Shown here piece after piece: positions 11,101-26,100 of a DNA stretch of 64,000 nucleotides. The notes under the pieces were generated by a model. The model was given only the letters and a program-made list of their open reading frames with translations, was not told the DNA's origin and ran no database searches. Every line of letters starts with the position of its first letter. Position 1 is the first letter of the stretch. This stretch comes from Rhea pennata (taxonomy: Eukaryota > Chordata > Aves > Rheiformes > Rheidae): positions 10,644,017 through 10,708,016 of the forward strand of contig NC_084677.1 in NCBI RefSeq assembly GCF_028389875.1, in the 5' to 3' direction. The translations under genes were made by a program, and so were the position numbers.

Positions 11101-14100
11101 GTGCTGATTCTTTGTGATATGAAAATGACCCTAGTCTGGTTACTGGAATTGAGATTCCAGTGTCTTGGCAATATAGATTGTTTGTAGAAATCACTTGGAA
11201 TGGGAAGAATTTTCTTCAGAATATTAAATCAAGCACAATTACTGTCAAGGCAAATGTATTGATTGGTGAAGGGGCAGCTAAATTCTAACTTTCTTCTGTT
11301 ACTTCTAAATAAAATAAAAGCATTTAGTTAGTTGCATAACATTCTAAAATAAAACCTTGAGTCTTTTACTAGATCATCAGATAGTACTCTACTTTTATAT
11401 ATTATGCTATACAGTGTGGAGATGCCTTGGAGAGTTATAGCTATAGAACTTTATTTTATGAACGTCATAATTCACAAGGTTAAGTGTTCCATGATGTTAA
11501 AATTGTCACTAGAGGAACTGAAATTTGTTAGTAGCTACTCTTCTGCTCCTCATTAGCTCTTGGTGCTCTGCAGACATGAATCTTAAGAGGGTTGTGGCGG
11601 CTTTGAGGATTTTGATTAGAGTGTGTGGGATAGAATTTCCCTTAAAGAGAGTGGCCTACTTACAGATACAAAAATTCTGCCTGCTTAAAGATAATTAGAA
11701 TAAACAAAGTATAGTGATATCAATTATTTTTCCTGTGGTAGGTAATTTTCTTTCCCTCTTCCCCACCTGCACCCAACATTATTCAATTACTTTAGGAAGT
11801 ATGGAGGAGAAAACATTAATCTGATTTAGGACCCTAGTAAAGTACAGTTTTCTGTATTTACAGAAAACAATTTAGGGTTTATTTATTTTGGTTGTAAGTC
11901 TTCCTTTTGGCTCGTTTAGGTTGATGGGCTGTGAGAGGAAAAAAATAGGACAACTAAATGTTCTTCTGTTTGACTTGGCCTTTGGAAAAAGCCAGAGGCA
12001 GAGAGCATCAGAGGACAGAGAAGATAATGACATCCTTAAGAGCTCTAGAACAGATGTAATGTTAATAATCATCAAGAGAGGTTATATAAAGTCGGGATTT
12101 TTTTGTTTGTTTTTGTCATGCTAGATATTCTTTTGAGAACTATTTGCCATATTTTCACCTTAAATAACGGTAAAGATGACAAAGGAAATAATACACATCA
12201 ACATCAATACAAATCAACTATGAATGGAAGTAAGAAAAATGATCTGTGATCAGCAAAATAATTTGCCATATGCAGCATTGTGAGGTGGAAATATTTTAAT
12301 GAAAGAAAATACAATATTGAAAGTCTTTGGGGAAGAAAAATGAACATAGAGGCACTGTGTTTATAATAAATTTTTTTGTGTGTGTGTATATATATATATG
12401 TGTGTATACTGTTGCCAGCAGGTCAAGAGAGGTGATCCTGCCCCTCTACTCAGCTCTGATGAGACCTTGTCTTGAGTACTGTGTCCAGTTCTGGGCTTCC
12501 CAGTACAAGAGAGACATGGAGCTACTGGAGAGAGTCCAGCGTAGGGCTGCGGAGATGATCAGAGGGCTGGAGCACCTGCCCTGTGAGGAACGGCTGCGAG
12601 AGCTGGGCCTCTCCAGCCTGGGGAAGAGAAGGCTGAGGGGGGGGGGATCTGATCAATGTGTACAAGTACCTGAAGGGAAGGTGTCAAGGGGACGGCGACA
12701 AACTCTTTTCAGTTGTCCCATGTGACAGGACAAGAGGCAATGGGAAAAGCTGAAGCACAGGAAGTTCTGCCTGACCGTGAGGGGGAATCTCTTCCCTAGG
12801 AGAGTGACGGAGCACTGGACCAGGTTGCCCAGAGAGGTTGTGGAGTCTCCTTCTCTGGAGATCTTGAAGGCCCTCCTGGATGCAACCCTGTCTAACATGG
12901 TCTAGGTGACCCTGTTTGAGCAGGAGGGTTGGACTAGATGATCTCCAGAGATCCCTTCCAACCTTACTGATTCTATGATTTTATATGTATTTATATGTAT
13001 GCATATATGCACTTATGCACACGTAGTGTGGCTGACATGCAGTGATAATCTGAGCATTTATACTTTTTTTATAAATAAGATATTTTCTAGGAGGGGATTT
13101 TGTGCTTCCTTTTAGGAAATCAGTATCAAAATTGCTTATATTTACTTTTTTTTAAGGAGTTGTCCATATATTGGTGTTCACTTTGTACTTGAACTTCCTG
13201 CTGTAGATACACATCACTGATTGAAAGGCTGAGTAAGAATGAAATAAGTATTTGGGTTATTAACATAGGAACACAAGGATTTTTCATAAAGGAGGCTATA
13301 AATAACTAGCAATAATTCCATGTTAAAAAGCAGGCTGAACTTTTCGTATTGCTGGTTATCTCTAATAAATAACACAATTGTAAGAATGCTGTATCCTCTG
13401 ATAGAACTAAGCGTTTTCCTTGACATCAGACTGAGACTATATAGATAGTTTTGGTTATCATGCAATAAGAGGATTAAATATTGACTTTTTTGATTATTAT
13501 TATCAGAAATGTGTATGTCAGCTGGGCAGGAAAAAGCAATTTAATCAGAATGCGAGAAATATCTTGATTTAAGAACTAACTATCAAATTATAGAGATCTT
13601 TTCACTAGGACATTGAGGATGGAGCCTTAATTCTCTGTGCTAGTTTTACAGAATTTAAGTGCACAGGAAGAGTTCTGGCAGGGTTTAAATTTACAGCACA
13701 GCAGCTACTTTGAGCTCCTTGAGTTCCTTTTTGTAAGATAGCTTATTCCATCCTGAGAAGTAAACTACTTGCTTAATTTGTATTATGTATCTTAATGAAA
13801 AATTGTTCTGTATCCTGGGTGTGTGCACTTGCCTGATGTACAGTTATTCACTGAGCTGAAGTAAGTTGATTATGTATCTGAGCTCCAAGAAAAGTGTTAA
13901 AGTGTTAAATGTTTGTGGTATGGTAGGTGCTAAATATCTAGCGAATTACTTCTCTTTGAACTTTTGACCGACTTACCAGGTAGTAAGATTCTGCTTTGGT
14001 TCTAAGATGTGAATGCTCTAACTTGTCTTTCTGATGCACTCTGAAGATCCCTCCTGATGAATAAAACAAAGAGCAGGAGAGTGCCATCTCATTTAAGCAT

Positions 14101-17100
14101 GTTAACAATGTTACAATTTATGTACTTAAGCAAAGCAGCCTTGTAGGGCATCAGATTGCTTCCTGAATTTTTGGAATGTAATGAAACCTTGCACTTTATT
14201 TATTCCACTGAGATAGGGAAGTGCTGTCTCCTGATTGAAGGAGAAGTAAGAGAGAGCAGCAGCAGAGATCATGGAGAATACTGTACTTGTCAGTCTTGAA
14301 ACAGAGACCAAAAAAGAGTCTTAGTCAAAGTCCATGCTTGGCTCCCATAGGGAGGAGGTAGACCTGTCTCTCCTCAGTCATTGCCTTTTGCCTCTCTCTT
14401 CAGGTGGAAGTTAGTTTCGTGAATAAACCTCTGAAGTTTTTTGACTGCAGTTTATCATGCAGCCTTTGCACCGTCTTGGAAGACAAAATATAGCTTAGTT
14501 AAATATTTTAACTCTCTTAATTCCTAATTGTGTATTTTGAGTTCATGTCGTAAGTGGGCATGTTTCTAACTGGACTCACAAATACAGTGATACTAGAACT
14601 GTGTTGGTCAATATGTTTTCAAACATGACTGCACCAACCATAGATACAGTTTAACTGCCTCGATTGTGTTGTATGCCTGTGTATGGTGACTGGCTACAGA
14701 TTCCTCCCTAGGATTGACTCTGGATGAACTGGCATGTTTCTGAAATGTTTGAACTGGTCATATGAGCTGCAAAGTTAGGTTTAAAAGTTCATTAACTAAA
14801 CTTTTTAAATTATTTCTTAGTTTAATCTATATCATGTTGCTTTAATATAGATACTTAGAGAATAATGATGCTGCAATCCTGAAAAATATACTTAAAAAAA
14901 GTTATTTTGGAAAATAACTGCCTTTTATGCTTCTTTCATAAGAGAATTTGTTTTGTCTTAATAAATGCATGGGTCTTCATATAGCCAGCTGAAATTGTGT
15001 TGTGAGTTACCTTCTATAACGGGAAGACTGAAGGTCTGTGATTAAATGTCCTGGAAATAAAGAACAAACTGAAGAAGAGTACCATGATGCATTGCATTGG
15101 TCGTTCGTGTGCATTTTGCTGGGTAGATCTTCGTGTTGGCTCTTTCCATGTGTAGATATTAATCTATTCCAGTCTGTCTGGAATATAAAAACAAACTTAC
15201 GTTGTCCTCTAAATTTTCTTTCTTTTTTCCTTCTAGTGTTCTAAGCTTCTTTCAGATACAACGGTAATTCAATTTTATCCAAGTAAATTTGTTTTAATTA
15301 CAGACATTCTTGATACATTTGGTAAGTGCCTAAAGTATAAGATTTATTACATGAAATTAATTTTTATGGTGTTAGAAATCATCTAATAAAAATATTAGAC
15401 TGCTTTCTCAATCATCTGCTTTCCCAATTGCCCAATTTCTTAAAGTGCTAAAAAGCTGTCAGTTTTCACACTGAATATTTCCAATATAAATACTTGAACA
15501 GCAGTGGTATGAATACGATTGTTCAAAGGTTCTCACTTAGTGGAATATTTAAAATAAAAATGCTACTTTATTCTGTATTTCTGTGCTTTGCATTAGTGAG
15601 AATCTAGAACAATATCCTGGGGAAAAAAAGATGATTTCTAAATTTTGACATTTTAAACACACCGTAGTTACAAAAATATTATTTTTTGACAGACTCTTGA
15701 ACCTTTTTCTCATTCAATCTCATATTTAAAGAAGAGAAGTAAAAAAAAGTTTCTTTAGCTGAACAGAGATTATGAAGTGATCAAAATGTAGTTACTGAAC
15801 TATCTATTTTTATTATTTTTAAATGATCGTTTACTTGAAATTGCCATGTACTTCAAATAACTTTGTGTTTTTTCTGCTGTCTTATGGAAGTGATGCATGG
15901 TGGCATTCATGGTTGAAAGATATGCTGATGCTTAACAGGATGTTCTGATGTTTAACAGGAATATGCTGGGGGGAAAACTTTTTTTCTTTTTTTTCCAAGT
16001 TTTGTTTCCCTTTATGCTCTTTGCTGCTCACTGAAAGTTGCTTAAGAGACCTTAATATCCAAACTCAAAAAAAGACAGGACACCAGCTGTCCTTCCCTGG
16101 CTTACGAGTAATCTGACCTGTGTGCTACCTCTACACTTAATGGAGCCAGATAAATTTTTTATACTGTGTAAAATGCTAGAGCCATTAATATTTCAGTCTC
16201 ACTAGATGGCAGCATAGTGTTAGAGTTCTAAGGTTTTTCCCACTGATTTCAGTGTATACTGGAAAGAGAACCACTGTATCAACATTTTGTGTTTTACAGT
16301 GTATGAATGACATCTTTTTGTTTTGTTTTGATAAACAGGGAAATTAGTGTATGAAAGGATTCTGTCAATGTGTATGGACAATCGTGCATCTTTGCCAGGT
16401 AACTTTGTGTCTGTTTATACTGTTCTCATGGAATAAATAATGTCTGAACTGATTTGAGAAGGGTTAAATGGAACCTGTGCTACTGTATCTCCTATGAAGA
16501 AAGTTCTGCTTCAGATCCAATAATTGTACATTTTTAACAAAATAAAATACTCATAACTTCCTTCTTCCACCATTCACAGTGTTTATGTAAGTTTACTTTT
16601 TAACTGTGAAGAATATACCTAAAATATAATAAAATATATTTGTGGCTTCGATGTTGTTAAACACAAACAGGGTGGTCCTGAGACTTGAAATCACAAAGAA
16701 CGATATATAAGCAGGGGAAGAATTAAATATGAAAGGCCAAGTCAAATAAATAAAGACTTTTGGGGTTTGATTTCTTTTTAAACAAATGCTCTCTCTTGGA
16801 AATATTACTTAATTTTAATAGCTTAAAGTTAATGGCACAGATTTAACAGACAAAGCTGAGAGCCTGAATGTTCAATAAATAATGATTTTGTTGCTGCACT
16901 GGAAATTATTGATAGTTTTCCTTTGATTTAGGCTTTTGGAAGAAGGAAGAAACTGTCATTGCGTTGGTAGTTACCTTGCTAGGTTAGCATGATTTTTCGA
17001 AGTTGGGCCTTCTATTTTTTTCTTTTGAAATTCTAACACAAGTTAAAATTCCTTTTATGTAGGTGATTTTTGGAAAGAGAAAGGGAGGTGAGGATGTGTT

Positions 17101-20100
17101 TGAGGAAAGATGACTACTTAACACTTTAATCTGAGGTCTGCAGCATGACTTGGGGGGTATTCACTTGATGTTAGGGTAACCTGCAGGTAGGAGGAAATTT
17201 GAACTGAACTCTTTCACTGCACAACTATTTTTTTTTTCCATGAACCTGAATTTAATGTCTTTGGCCACGGATTAATTTAACAGTACAGCACTGTACAAAT
17301 GTATACCAAAGAACCTCTTTTGAAAGGCTTCTAAGTGTTGCATTGAAATATGGGACTTTTCTTGCATTTTCAAATATCTAACATGTCTATCCTTGAAATA
17401 TGGAACATTCATACTACATACTTGGTAATGTAATGGAAACATTTGGTTACTGCTAAATCCAGAGGCAGAAGTATGAAACCAAGAAGCATTTAAGTTTGAA
17501 GTAAACTTACAGATAATATTTGAAATCTGTTTCTCAGTCTCTCGCAAGCCTTTCCTGTTCACCATTGTGATAACTGATGAACAACTGTATGTGTGAGCCT
17601 CTTTTTTTTTTTATTATTATTATTTGTTCGTTTGTGACTTCGATCTTAATTTGTGGTTTTGGTGAGATCACTTGATAGAAATTTAAATGTGGTTGCTGCA
17701 GATCTGACAAATTATTCTTACAAACATTAATGAAGGCAGACGATCCCCTTAGCATGTCACAGTTACTGAGCCCAGCTACCTGCCTTTTGGAGAGCTCATG
17801 CCACAACTATACAGCGGCTGGAGGCATTGCAGTGGGTGTTGCTGGGGACTTCCAGAGCAGTGATAAAAGCAAGAGGGGAGAAGGAAGATCTGCTTTGCAC
17901 TACTGTGTGAACTGCTGAGGATTTCAGGCCCAGTCTCCACATTTCACTTGGTTCCTACAAGGAGAGCAGAGTTGGACAAGAACTCCTTTGGTCCTAGATG
18001 AGAAAGAATGTCTTCATCTACTCAGTCTGCATCTAACATGTGGCTCCTCTAGACTTGGAAATGGGAAACATTCTGGTGGAACAGGAGCTGCTTGCCTTCT
18101 GGGAGCAAGGAAAGCAGAGCATTGGTATTTATAAATAAGCAGATATTCCCAGCAGAAGCTGCTTGAGTAGCTTTATTGGTGAGAGGGAAGAAGAGGGATT
18201 CTTCTTCCTAACCATCTTGCCTCAGACCTGGGATAGATCCCAAGAAGCCTGTTTTGGCCTTCTGCTTCAGGCAACCTAGAGAAGGAGGATGCAGTTAGCC
18301 ATACAACTGCCTATCAACCTGGTCAGAGCACTGTCCTCATAACCCATCTGTTCCATGCTGGGTGGCAGCTTTTTCCTGCTGGCAGGTGATATAAATAGTC
18401 CTGTAGTTCAAAAGACTGCCCTACAGTGTTAGGTGGATAGTGCATAAAAACAAGTTTTATTCTAGCATTTAGCATCTCCTAGTCCTTCCAATGTAATTTT
18501 AAATAGTATCCTCTAAAAATTACATGAGATTTTTGGAGTAAAGAATTTGAGTGCCTAAACTTCTTTTTATCTTCTATATACTCATGCAGTTGTTATAGAT
18601 TCCGTATATTTCTTACCATTTCCACTTCTATGGGGAGGCAGAGGTTAGATCTTCAGCAGAGCTAAGATTAGTTTTGAGTTCTTGCCTTTGCAACTTCAAC
18701 TTTTAAAATGTTACTTAATGCAAGATGGAAGCTCCAGTTACTGCTTGTTATGGTTTGTATAATCAGCTCTTACTACTGCAAGTTAGAGCAGAGGATCAAA
18801 CATATTGCCTACTTTATTATGGTGTACCTAATTTAAAATCTAGAATGAAAAGTAACTTTTTTCCAGACAGAGTGTAACTATTTCTGGGTTGGTTTTCTTT
18901 TTTTTTTTTTTCTTCAGATAATTTTTCTCCAGAGTGTGTTAATGATACAGCTAAAGAAACTTGCTTAAACTGGTTTTTCAAGATTGCATCAATCAGAGAA
19001 CTCATTCCCAGATTGTATCCTTGTCGCATGAGACTTCAGAATGTGTCTGCAGGTTTTTCATAGAAGCTTTCAAGCAAACCCACAGTAATCTGTTGTCTAT
19101 ACTGACTTTGTTTTGTTTGTTTCAGGCTATATGTTTTAAATTTACTTTTGAATTATGTTTTATAGTAACTTGAATGCTGAATTATTACCTGTGATATACT
19201 GTGAGCAGTATAGCAGTGATAGAGTAGAGCTGATGCATGAAAGCATGGTAAGAAATGAAAATCTAGACAAATTGTAAAGACTCACCAAATTTAGTGATGT
19301 TAATTACAGAATACCTTAAAGTAGTCCTTCAGTGTGTATTTGGTATGTAAGTTTGGTTTTATATGGCATATATCTAAGATTTTTTTTTCCCTTAACTTGA
19401 CTTTATTTTAGTTATGTGGAAGCAGCAATATTGAAGTGCAATAAGTTCCTATCCAAAATGTAAGAGTAAATGTTAAACATGGGGAGGAAATGAATGGACA
19501 GGCTTATAAACTAATGTAAGAAGTTAAGCATGCAATTTCTATGTGTAATAGTGAGTAGTTCTGAGAGGAAGAAGGAGCTTTGGAGTTTCTGGTGAGAAAG
19601 ACATGAAGTAACTTCAAAGTACAACTGCTAATGCAACAAAGTCTATAGTTATGGAACATATGTATAATTGTGATGTGAAGAGTTTGCAAATTAAAAAACA
19701 GTTTGAGAAGGTGGAGAGGAGAGCAAGATTACTGAGATGAATGAGAGGGGAAGAAAGAAGGGTTAGAAAACTGAAAGGAGTATCTTGGTGTATTGTATTA
19801 TTAGAGACTGAGCAGGAGGAACAGTGTAGGAGTGGAGTACTACTATCTGTTGAAACCTCTTAGTTTAAGTTTCATATGCTGCCAAACAGTGTAAATTGCT
19901 GAACTGAAAATGGTCCTTCATGTGTAATCATCCTTTTTTTAGTTAAAAGTTAAAAATGAATGTTGTAATCCAAATTGCTACTCCAGTGACAACTTCATTA
20001 TTACTGAAAAGCAATTCTTTTCCTGGAATTGATGGTCCTCATCTTCAGACATGAGTACAGCTCTGTCAAAAAGGACTGTGGGAAAATGAGTAATACAAGG

Positions 20101-23100
20101 AGTTCTGCCAGTACTTTAAATGGATACTTCTTTTAAAGTGAAATGCAGTCCTTTTAGAGGTTTGCTGGTTCCCCAGATTAGAGGGGAAAGGGTTTACTTC
20201 CACTTGGCTGTTTATAATTTAAGCATCCAACCTGGCTATCTTGGCTACTCCTGAAAATAAACATTGTAATTCAAGTATAGGACTTCTGTAACTACATAGG
20301 CACATTAAATTTTACTACTGAAATAAAATTTTGTGTTAATACACTTTCTCTGTGGGAGGTGTTCCTATGCACAATTGTCAGTCTATAAGGCAGCCACTCA
20401 AGCTATGCATGGATGGTGTAATGCTGTTATTGATTGTTAAATTTCAATTTAATTTCTAAAAAATCTTAACAGGGGGATTTCAGAATGTCTCCCACGATTA
20501 ACGTCTATGATTAGAGGAATTGGAGATCCACTGGTTGCAGTCTATGCCAGAGCATACCTTTGCAGGGTAGGCTACCATTTAACATTTCCAATAAATCTGT
20601 TTCAAAGACTTACTGCAGCTAGTTTTGCCCCTAAAGGAAATTTTAACTGCAGTTTTTCTTGGAAATGGTCAGCAGCCTGTCTCTTTCCTTTAACAAACTG
20701 AATACCAAGATCTCTTTTATTTTAATAAAAATGTGGACTCTTTCTTTAAATGTTTATAGTAAATAAAAAAAAATGAATCGTATGCTAGCCTTCCCTCTTC
20801 AGGGAGGGCAAAAGTTAGTGACCCAAGTGTAAGGAGAGTTTGGAATTTGGTACTACCTGCTGTTGTTTCTTTGCTAGATGCTGCTTTTTGTAGTTAGTGT
20901 ATGTGCTTTCCTTCTGTTTGTTTTCCTCCTTCAACTGCTGCAGTGCATGTGATAGGCAGGGAGCTGGCAAGCTCCTTGGCAAAGGAGCCACTTGACAAAG
21001 TGTTCTTACAGCACGGCTAGGGTCTTGTCCTGAACTACTCCTGCAGTCACCTTAACAGCTCAACCAAGACAAATGTGCTCAAGAAGAGACCCTAAAATGG
21101 CTCAAAAAGCCATTAGTGGTGGAAAATATTTGTGAATTACACTTTGAGAGTAGTGGCAAAGAACTTGAGTAAAATTAGGAAATGCTAGGGCTGTTAGTTA
21201 ACAATACTTGCATGAGGTTTGCTGCCATTATCAAATGCCACAAATCTGTTCAGTGCTGATGCAGCTGGAAAGCTTGATTAAACTGCCCAGTATGCTTTAG
21301 TATACTCCAGGGTTGTCTGTATGAATTTCTGCATCTGCAAGTAATTACTAACCTTTGCTTTGATAGATGAATTGCTTATGAGTTTATTTGAATCTTGAAA
21401 TACAGTAATGCCTGCATTTTTGTCATAGCTTAATCATACCTGCTACATAGGAAGCAGTTTAGATGAATATTCATGCACAGTCCACCTTACTACTACTAGT
21501 AATTCTGAAAGAGATGCATACTAATAGAGCAGTAGAGACTAATAATCTGATAAAAATAATTGAAATTTTATACTAAGGAAGAGTTCAGCATGTCTCTTTT
21601 TGTCCATGAAGATGATCATGGAAAGTAAATAGTGAAAGTTTTCTTGGAATGAAATACCAGCTGTCAAAATGCTGACTTTCATTTGAAATAAGAAAACCTA
21701 TTGGGAATTAAAGGCATTTAATAGTCTGTATTCCTTTTATTGCCACTGTATTACTCTTCCTGTAGTGAAGATGGTAAAAATTAAAATTTTCAAAACTGTA
21801 AATTCCTGAATAGGAAACCTGTACTACAGATATAACTGATCTTTAAAGCCACAACCTAATTAAATGTAGGAATGAATGCTCTCACATTAAACCAAAGAAA
21901 CAGATCTTTACACAGCCAGGTGATACATTTGTTTTGTCATGTGGTTCAAAAAAGCGATATGTAAACAAAGGTGATAGATGACTGGCTTGGGTATTTGTGA
22001 AGTACATGTGTTTTGCACTGAAGTTAGCTGGAGTTGTCTATGCTGAGGGATCCCCAAAACTCAGATCTATTGCCCTGGCTGAAGGGAGGAGTCTCAAGCT
22101 GGTGAGTTTTGGTTGGTTGGTGTTTTTTGGGGGTAGGAGGTAGTGTTAAGCCTGAGCTGTTACTACTTCTCATTCAGTTCTACTTTTTTTTTCCTTTTTT
22201 TTCGTAGTTATATGCCACATTTTTAAGTATTTTTTTTTCTCTGTTATTGGATACAACAGTCCTTTATGGACTAGTTTCCTTTGCAGTTCTAACTCGCTAC
22301 ACAGGTCTTGTATTGGTGTGTTACAATAGCCTTTCATTAAAGAATCAGTATTTTCCTTTGGGATCCCTGCTTCATCCTGTCCACAGGATTGATGCACATG
22401 ATTTTTAACAGTTTTTAATGTTCTTCACTTTCTGTAGAATATAGACTTTCTGTATACAATGAATATTGACTGTTGCAGTGCAGGCACTGCTGTACACATT
22501 GCTTTCCTTACTGCTTACAGATGCTTAGAACCTACGTATGAGAAACATTTTTAAACACAGCTGAAATACTTCAGGGTCTGTTGTCCATGGACATAGCTAT
22601 AACAGCAAGCAAGAAAATAATCACTCAAAAGCATGTGATTCAATACTGTTTGTTGATTGATGGGTGTGACTGGATATGTATGGTCCTCTGGAAAATACAT
22701 TTTTGTTTTGTAGCTAGAGGAGGATGGTAGGCAATGGATGGGGGTAAAATCTTTCTATTTCTTTTAATACAGGTTGGGATGGAAGTGGCACCACAACTCA
22801 AAGAAAACCTCAACAAAAATTTTTTTGACTTTCTTCTAACATTTAAACAAGTAAGCGAATATGTGTTTCTTTGGCCAAATCACATAAATATGTTCCTTAA
22901 GTACCCTACTACTGAAATACTACTTGAAAAGTTTTTTTGAAGGTTTTTAAATCTAGATTTCAGAATACTCTTGTACCTAGCTGTAATATGGGAAATATTA
23001 CATACATGCTGATAAACTTAAACTGCTCCATTCAACACGTTGCCATGCTTTAATTATATATGCTATATTCTTGCTTCTTCTTGCATGCAGAGTGCTTCAA

Positions 23101-26100
23101 AATGTCTGTTTATGATCTTTTCTGTCATAGTTTCAGTTAATACGCAGACTTTGTCCAGTTTGTCATAGCTCCTGATAAATAACTTTCCTATTCATAGCAA
23201 CATTTTTTTGTCTTTTATTTTAACAGATTCATGGGGATACAGTTCAGAATCAGCTGGTAGCACAGTGTGTGGAGATTCCCTTGTATTTGACTCTATACTC
23301 TCCTGCTATAGACTGGATTTTACAGTGTGTTGCATACCGTGCTCCAGAGGTAAGTAGGTGTGGTAATGCTCAATACTAATGCAAGTATTAGTGGAAATGT
23401 GGTGAAGAGTTAACTTTTTCTTTTTATGATCTGTAGACTTACTCGTGTGTGTGTGTGGGGGGGGGGTGGTTGTTGGTTTGTTTTGTTTCCCCCCCCCCCC
23501 CCCCTCCACTACTTAACTACATAACATAGTGAGAGTAACATGCTGTATTCCACCTGAAACTGGAAGAAGCCCAGAGGCATTTTGGAGAACTGCAAATACA
23601 CACAGTGCTTTGTAAAACTTAAGAACACTGAAAGCATCTGATCTAGTAACACCATATATTTTATGCTGGAAGTTCTTGGAGAGGGTTCCCCAATATGAAA
23701 GGATAAGTGTCAAATCTGAAACCAAAGTTTAGGCAGCAAAAATGCATTTTATTATAAATTGTAGATTTCTATGGCACAAAAAACATCAAAAGTGACACAA
23801 CCTAAAATATCAACATCATCATCAGATTGATTTGCTGTTTTTGATTATTTATTACACTCTTCAGATTTTACTTTCAGTGTTAATATAGAATTATATAGAG
23901 CTAAAAAGTATAAAAAGCAAGTCCCCCTTATTCTGTGTTCTGTATGTTAAATTGCTATATATGCAATTGCTGATGAAGTTCTGCTCTTATGTAGTAAAAT
24001 CATGCTAACAGACAGCATTAGGAAAGATTTACAAAAGAAAATACACAAAACCTTCCTCCCATCACCACTTGAAAACAAAGACAATAGGTCTGTTTAATAC
24101 AGCAGGTATGTTCAGGTATGTATAGCTGATGTACATGAGTACATACTTATGTCCAGGGCTAAACTCTGCTGCAGGACCTGAAGTGATAAAAATATTAATC
24201 ATTTCTGGTAGAATTTTGTATTTTTTTAACTACTTCCTTATTTACTGATATAAAATGGTATTTTTTAATCCATTTGATCAATGTGTTACAGTTGGCCTAA
24301 GATATTTTAAAGAATTTGATTTCTAAAGCTGCATTATAACACCTCAGCAGCTGAGGAAAAACTTAAGTAATTCAATGTTATCAAATATTTAAACTTCTTG
24401 CCATCCTTTCTGTTAAAAACATCTTACTCAGTTCTTACGTGAATATAAAAGTTAGTATAAAGAGCCTAGATATGACTGAGGATTTTCATTTGTTTTTCTC
24501 TTCTATACAGAAAGAATATTTGTTTCCACAAAGCTCATATTAGTCCTCTTTAAATTCATAGACAATATTGTTTGTTTCTTGCTGTTTTTAGCTAGTTTTT
24601 TTCTTTTCCTGAGTTTATTAGTTTCTTCTGTCATACTGATATAAAAATGATTTGGGTAAAGTGTAGCTTTGAAATTGCTTAACATAGTCAGCAAGCTATT
24701 CTAGTTTGTTTTGTATTCTGCATCAGGGAGTTCCTAATCTTCCCCTCTCTTGCCAGAGGTAATTGACCTTGTTGACAAATAGTAATTGTTCTAAGAAATG
24801 GCTTGGTAAAAGATTGCAGATATGACTTCCATAAAGTGGTGTTTTTGATTAAAATACAATGCATGCATTCACATAGATGTGTTTTTATGTTGTACTACAC
24901 AATTGTTTTTTTTTTTTTTTTTTGCTCTAAAAACAGGATAAGACAGGATTATATGAATGTATTGGGTAGGTAATTAAAACAACTTGTAGCAGACTTTACT
25001 ACATTAATTAAAGGAAAACTTTTTTTATAGTCTCTACTCACTAATTTTAATAAGTCTTTCAGGTTCTGCTTACTGAGATGATGGAGAGATGCAAAAAATT
25101 GGGGAACAAGTAAGTATCTCTCAACCTAGAAGCTATTAGTCTGTATACTCATGAATCCTTGTAATATAACACTGTCTTTCCCCTTTGGAAACCTCTTTTG
25201 AATGCATAGCTTAGCTATTTTCTCCCAGCAGTTGATGAAAGTCATGACTGTGACCATTTGTTCTCCAGAGATGAATTCCAAAATAACAGTAGATTGCTTG
25301 TAGAGCAAACATTAAATTAAACTCGTTGCTGCACTCTGGCTCCTAAGCCAAAACTTAGGACATATAACATGTTCCCTTTCAGCTATTTCTGTAATTCCTG
25401 GTCGTGCTTCATTTTTCTCATCTTCCCACTCTTTCCTTCCAGCCCTCCATTGGCTACTGTTAGCCCATCCATGAATTCTACAAGAGAAGTTATAAAGCAA
25501 TTGACACCTTCAGAAGATAGTAATATTTAGATGACTACTTTTTTAAGATTAAAAGTAGGCTCTCAAGTGTATCTTAGTCTGCGTGCAGGCTAGTCATGTT
25601 AAGTGAATAATTCAGAATGAGAGTTTCCAAGCTACATGAATATAATTCGGACTGCTAAGGAGCTAATTTCAATTAGTTTTATTATTAGGTAGACTGAGTT
25701 CTGTGAAGGTGTTTGGTTGTGTATTTTTTCCTGATGTGGTTTGCATTAGATCAGTTGGCATTGGCAGATGAATTAGAAAAATAGCTGATCCCTTGAAGAG
25801 AAGGAGTTGTCAGCATTAGAACTCTGTGACTGAGTTAATGAGTAGGGGGAAAAAAGTGTGATTTAAAGAAAAAAAGTGATATGAAGGTATTGTTCTGTCT
25901 TGTGGAACTTGCTTTTGTAATCTCACATTGTAAAGATAGGCTAGCAGCTTCATCTTTGTTCTCACTTCTTAGAAGGAAGGACAAAATGGTGAATATTTTT
26001 TTTTAATTAAGTATTTTTGAGATCAGTTTATTTTATTGGAAATTTAAATAATCCAGTGTATTATTATAAGACATTTTCTGTGCTAATTCATGGCTGAGTT

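Noticed and set aside
12327-12725. 132-codon open frame as a host gene
   Set aside because: Its core is the reverse-transcriptase C-terminus of a truncated CR1 element.
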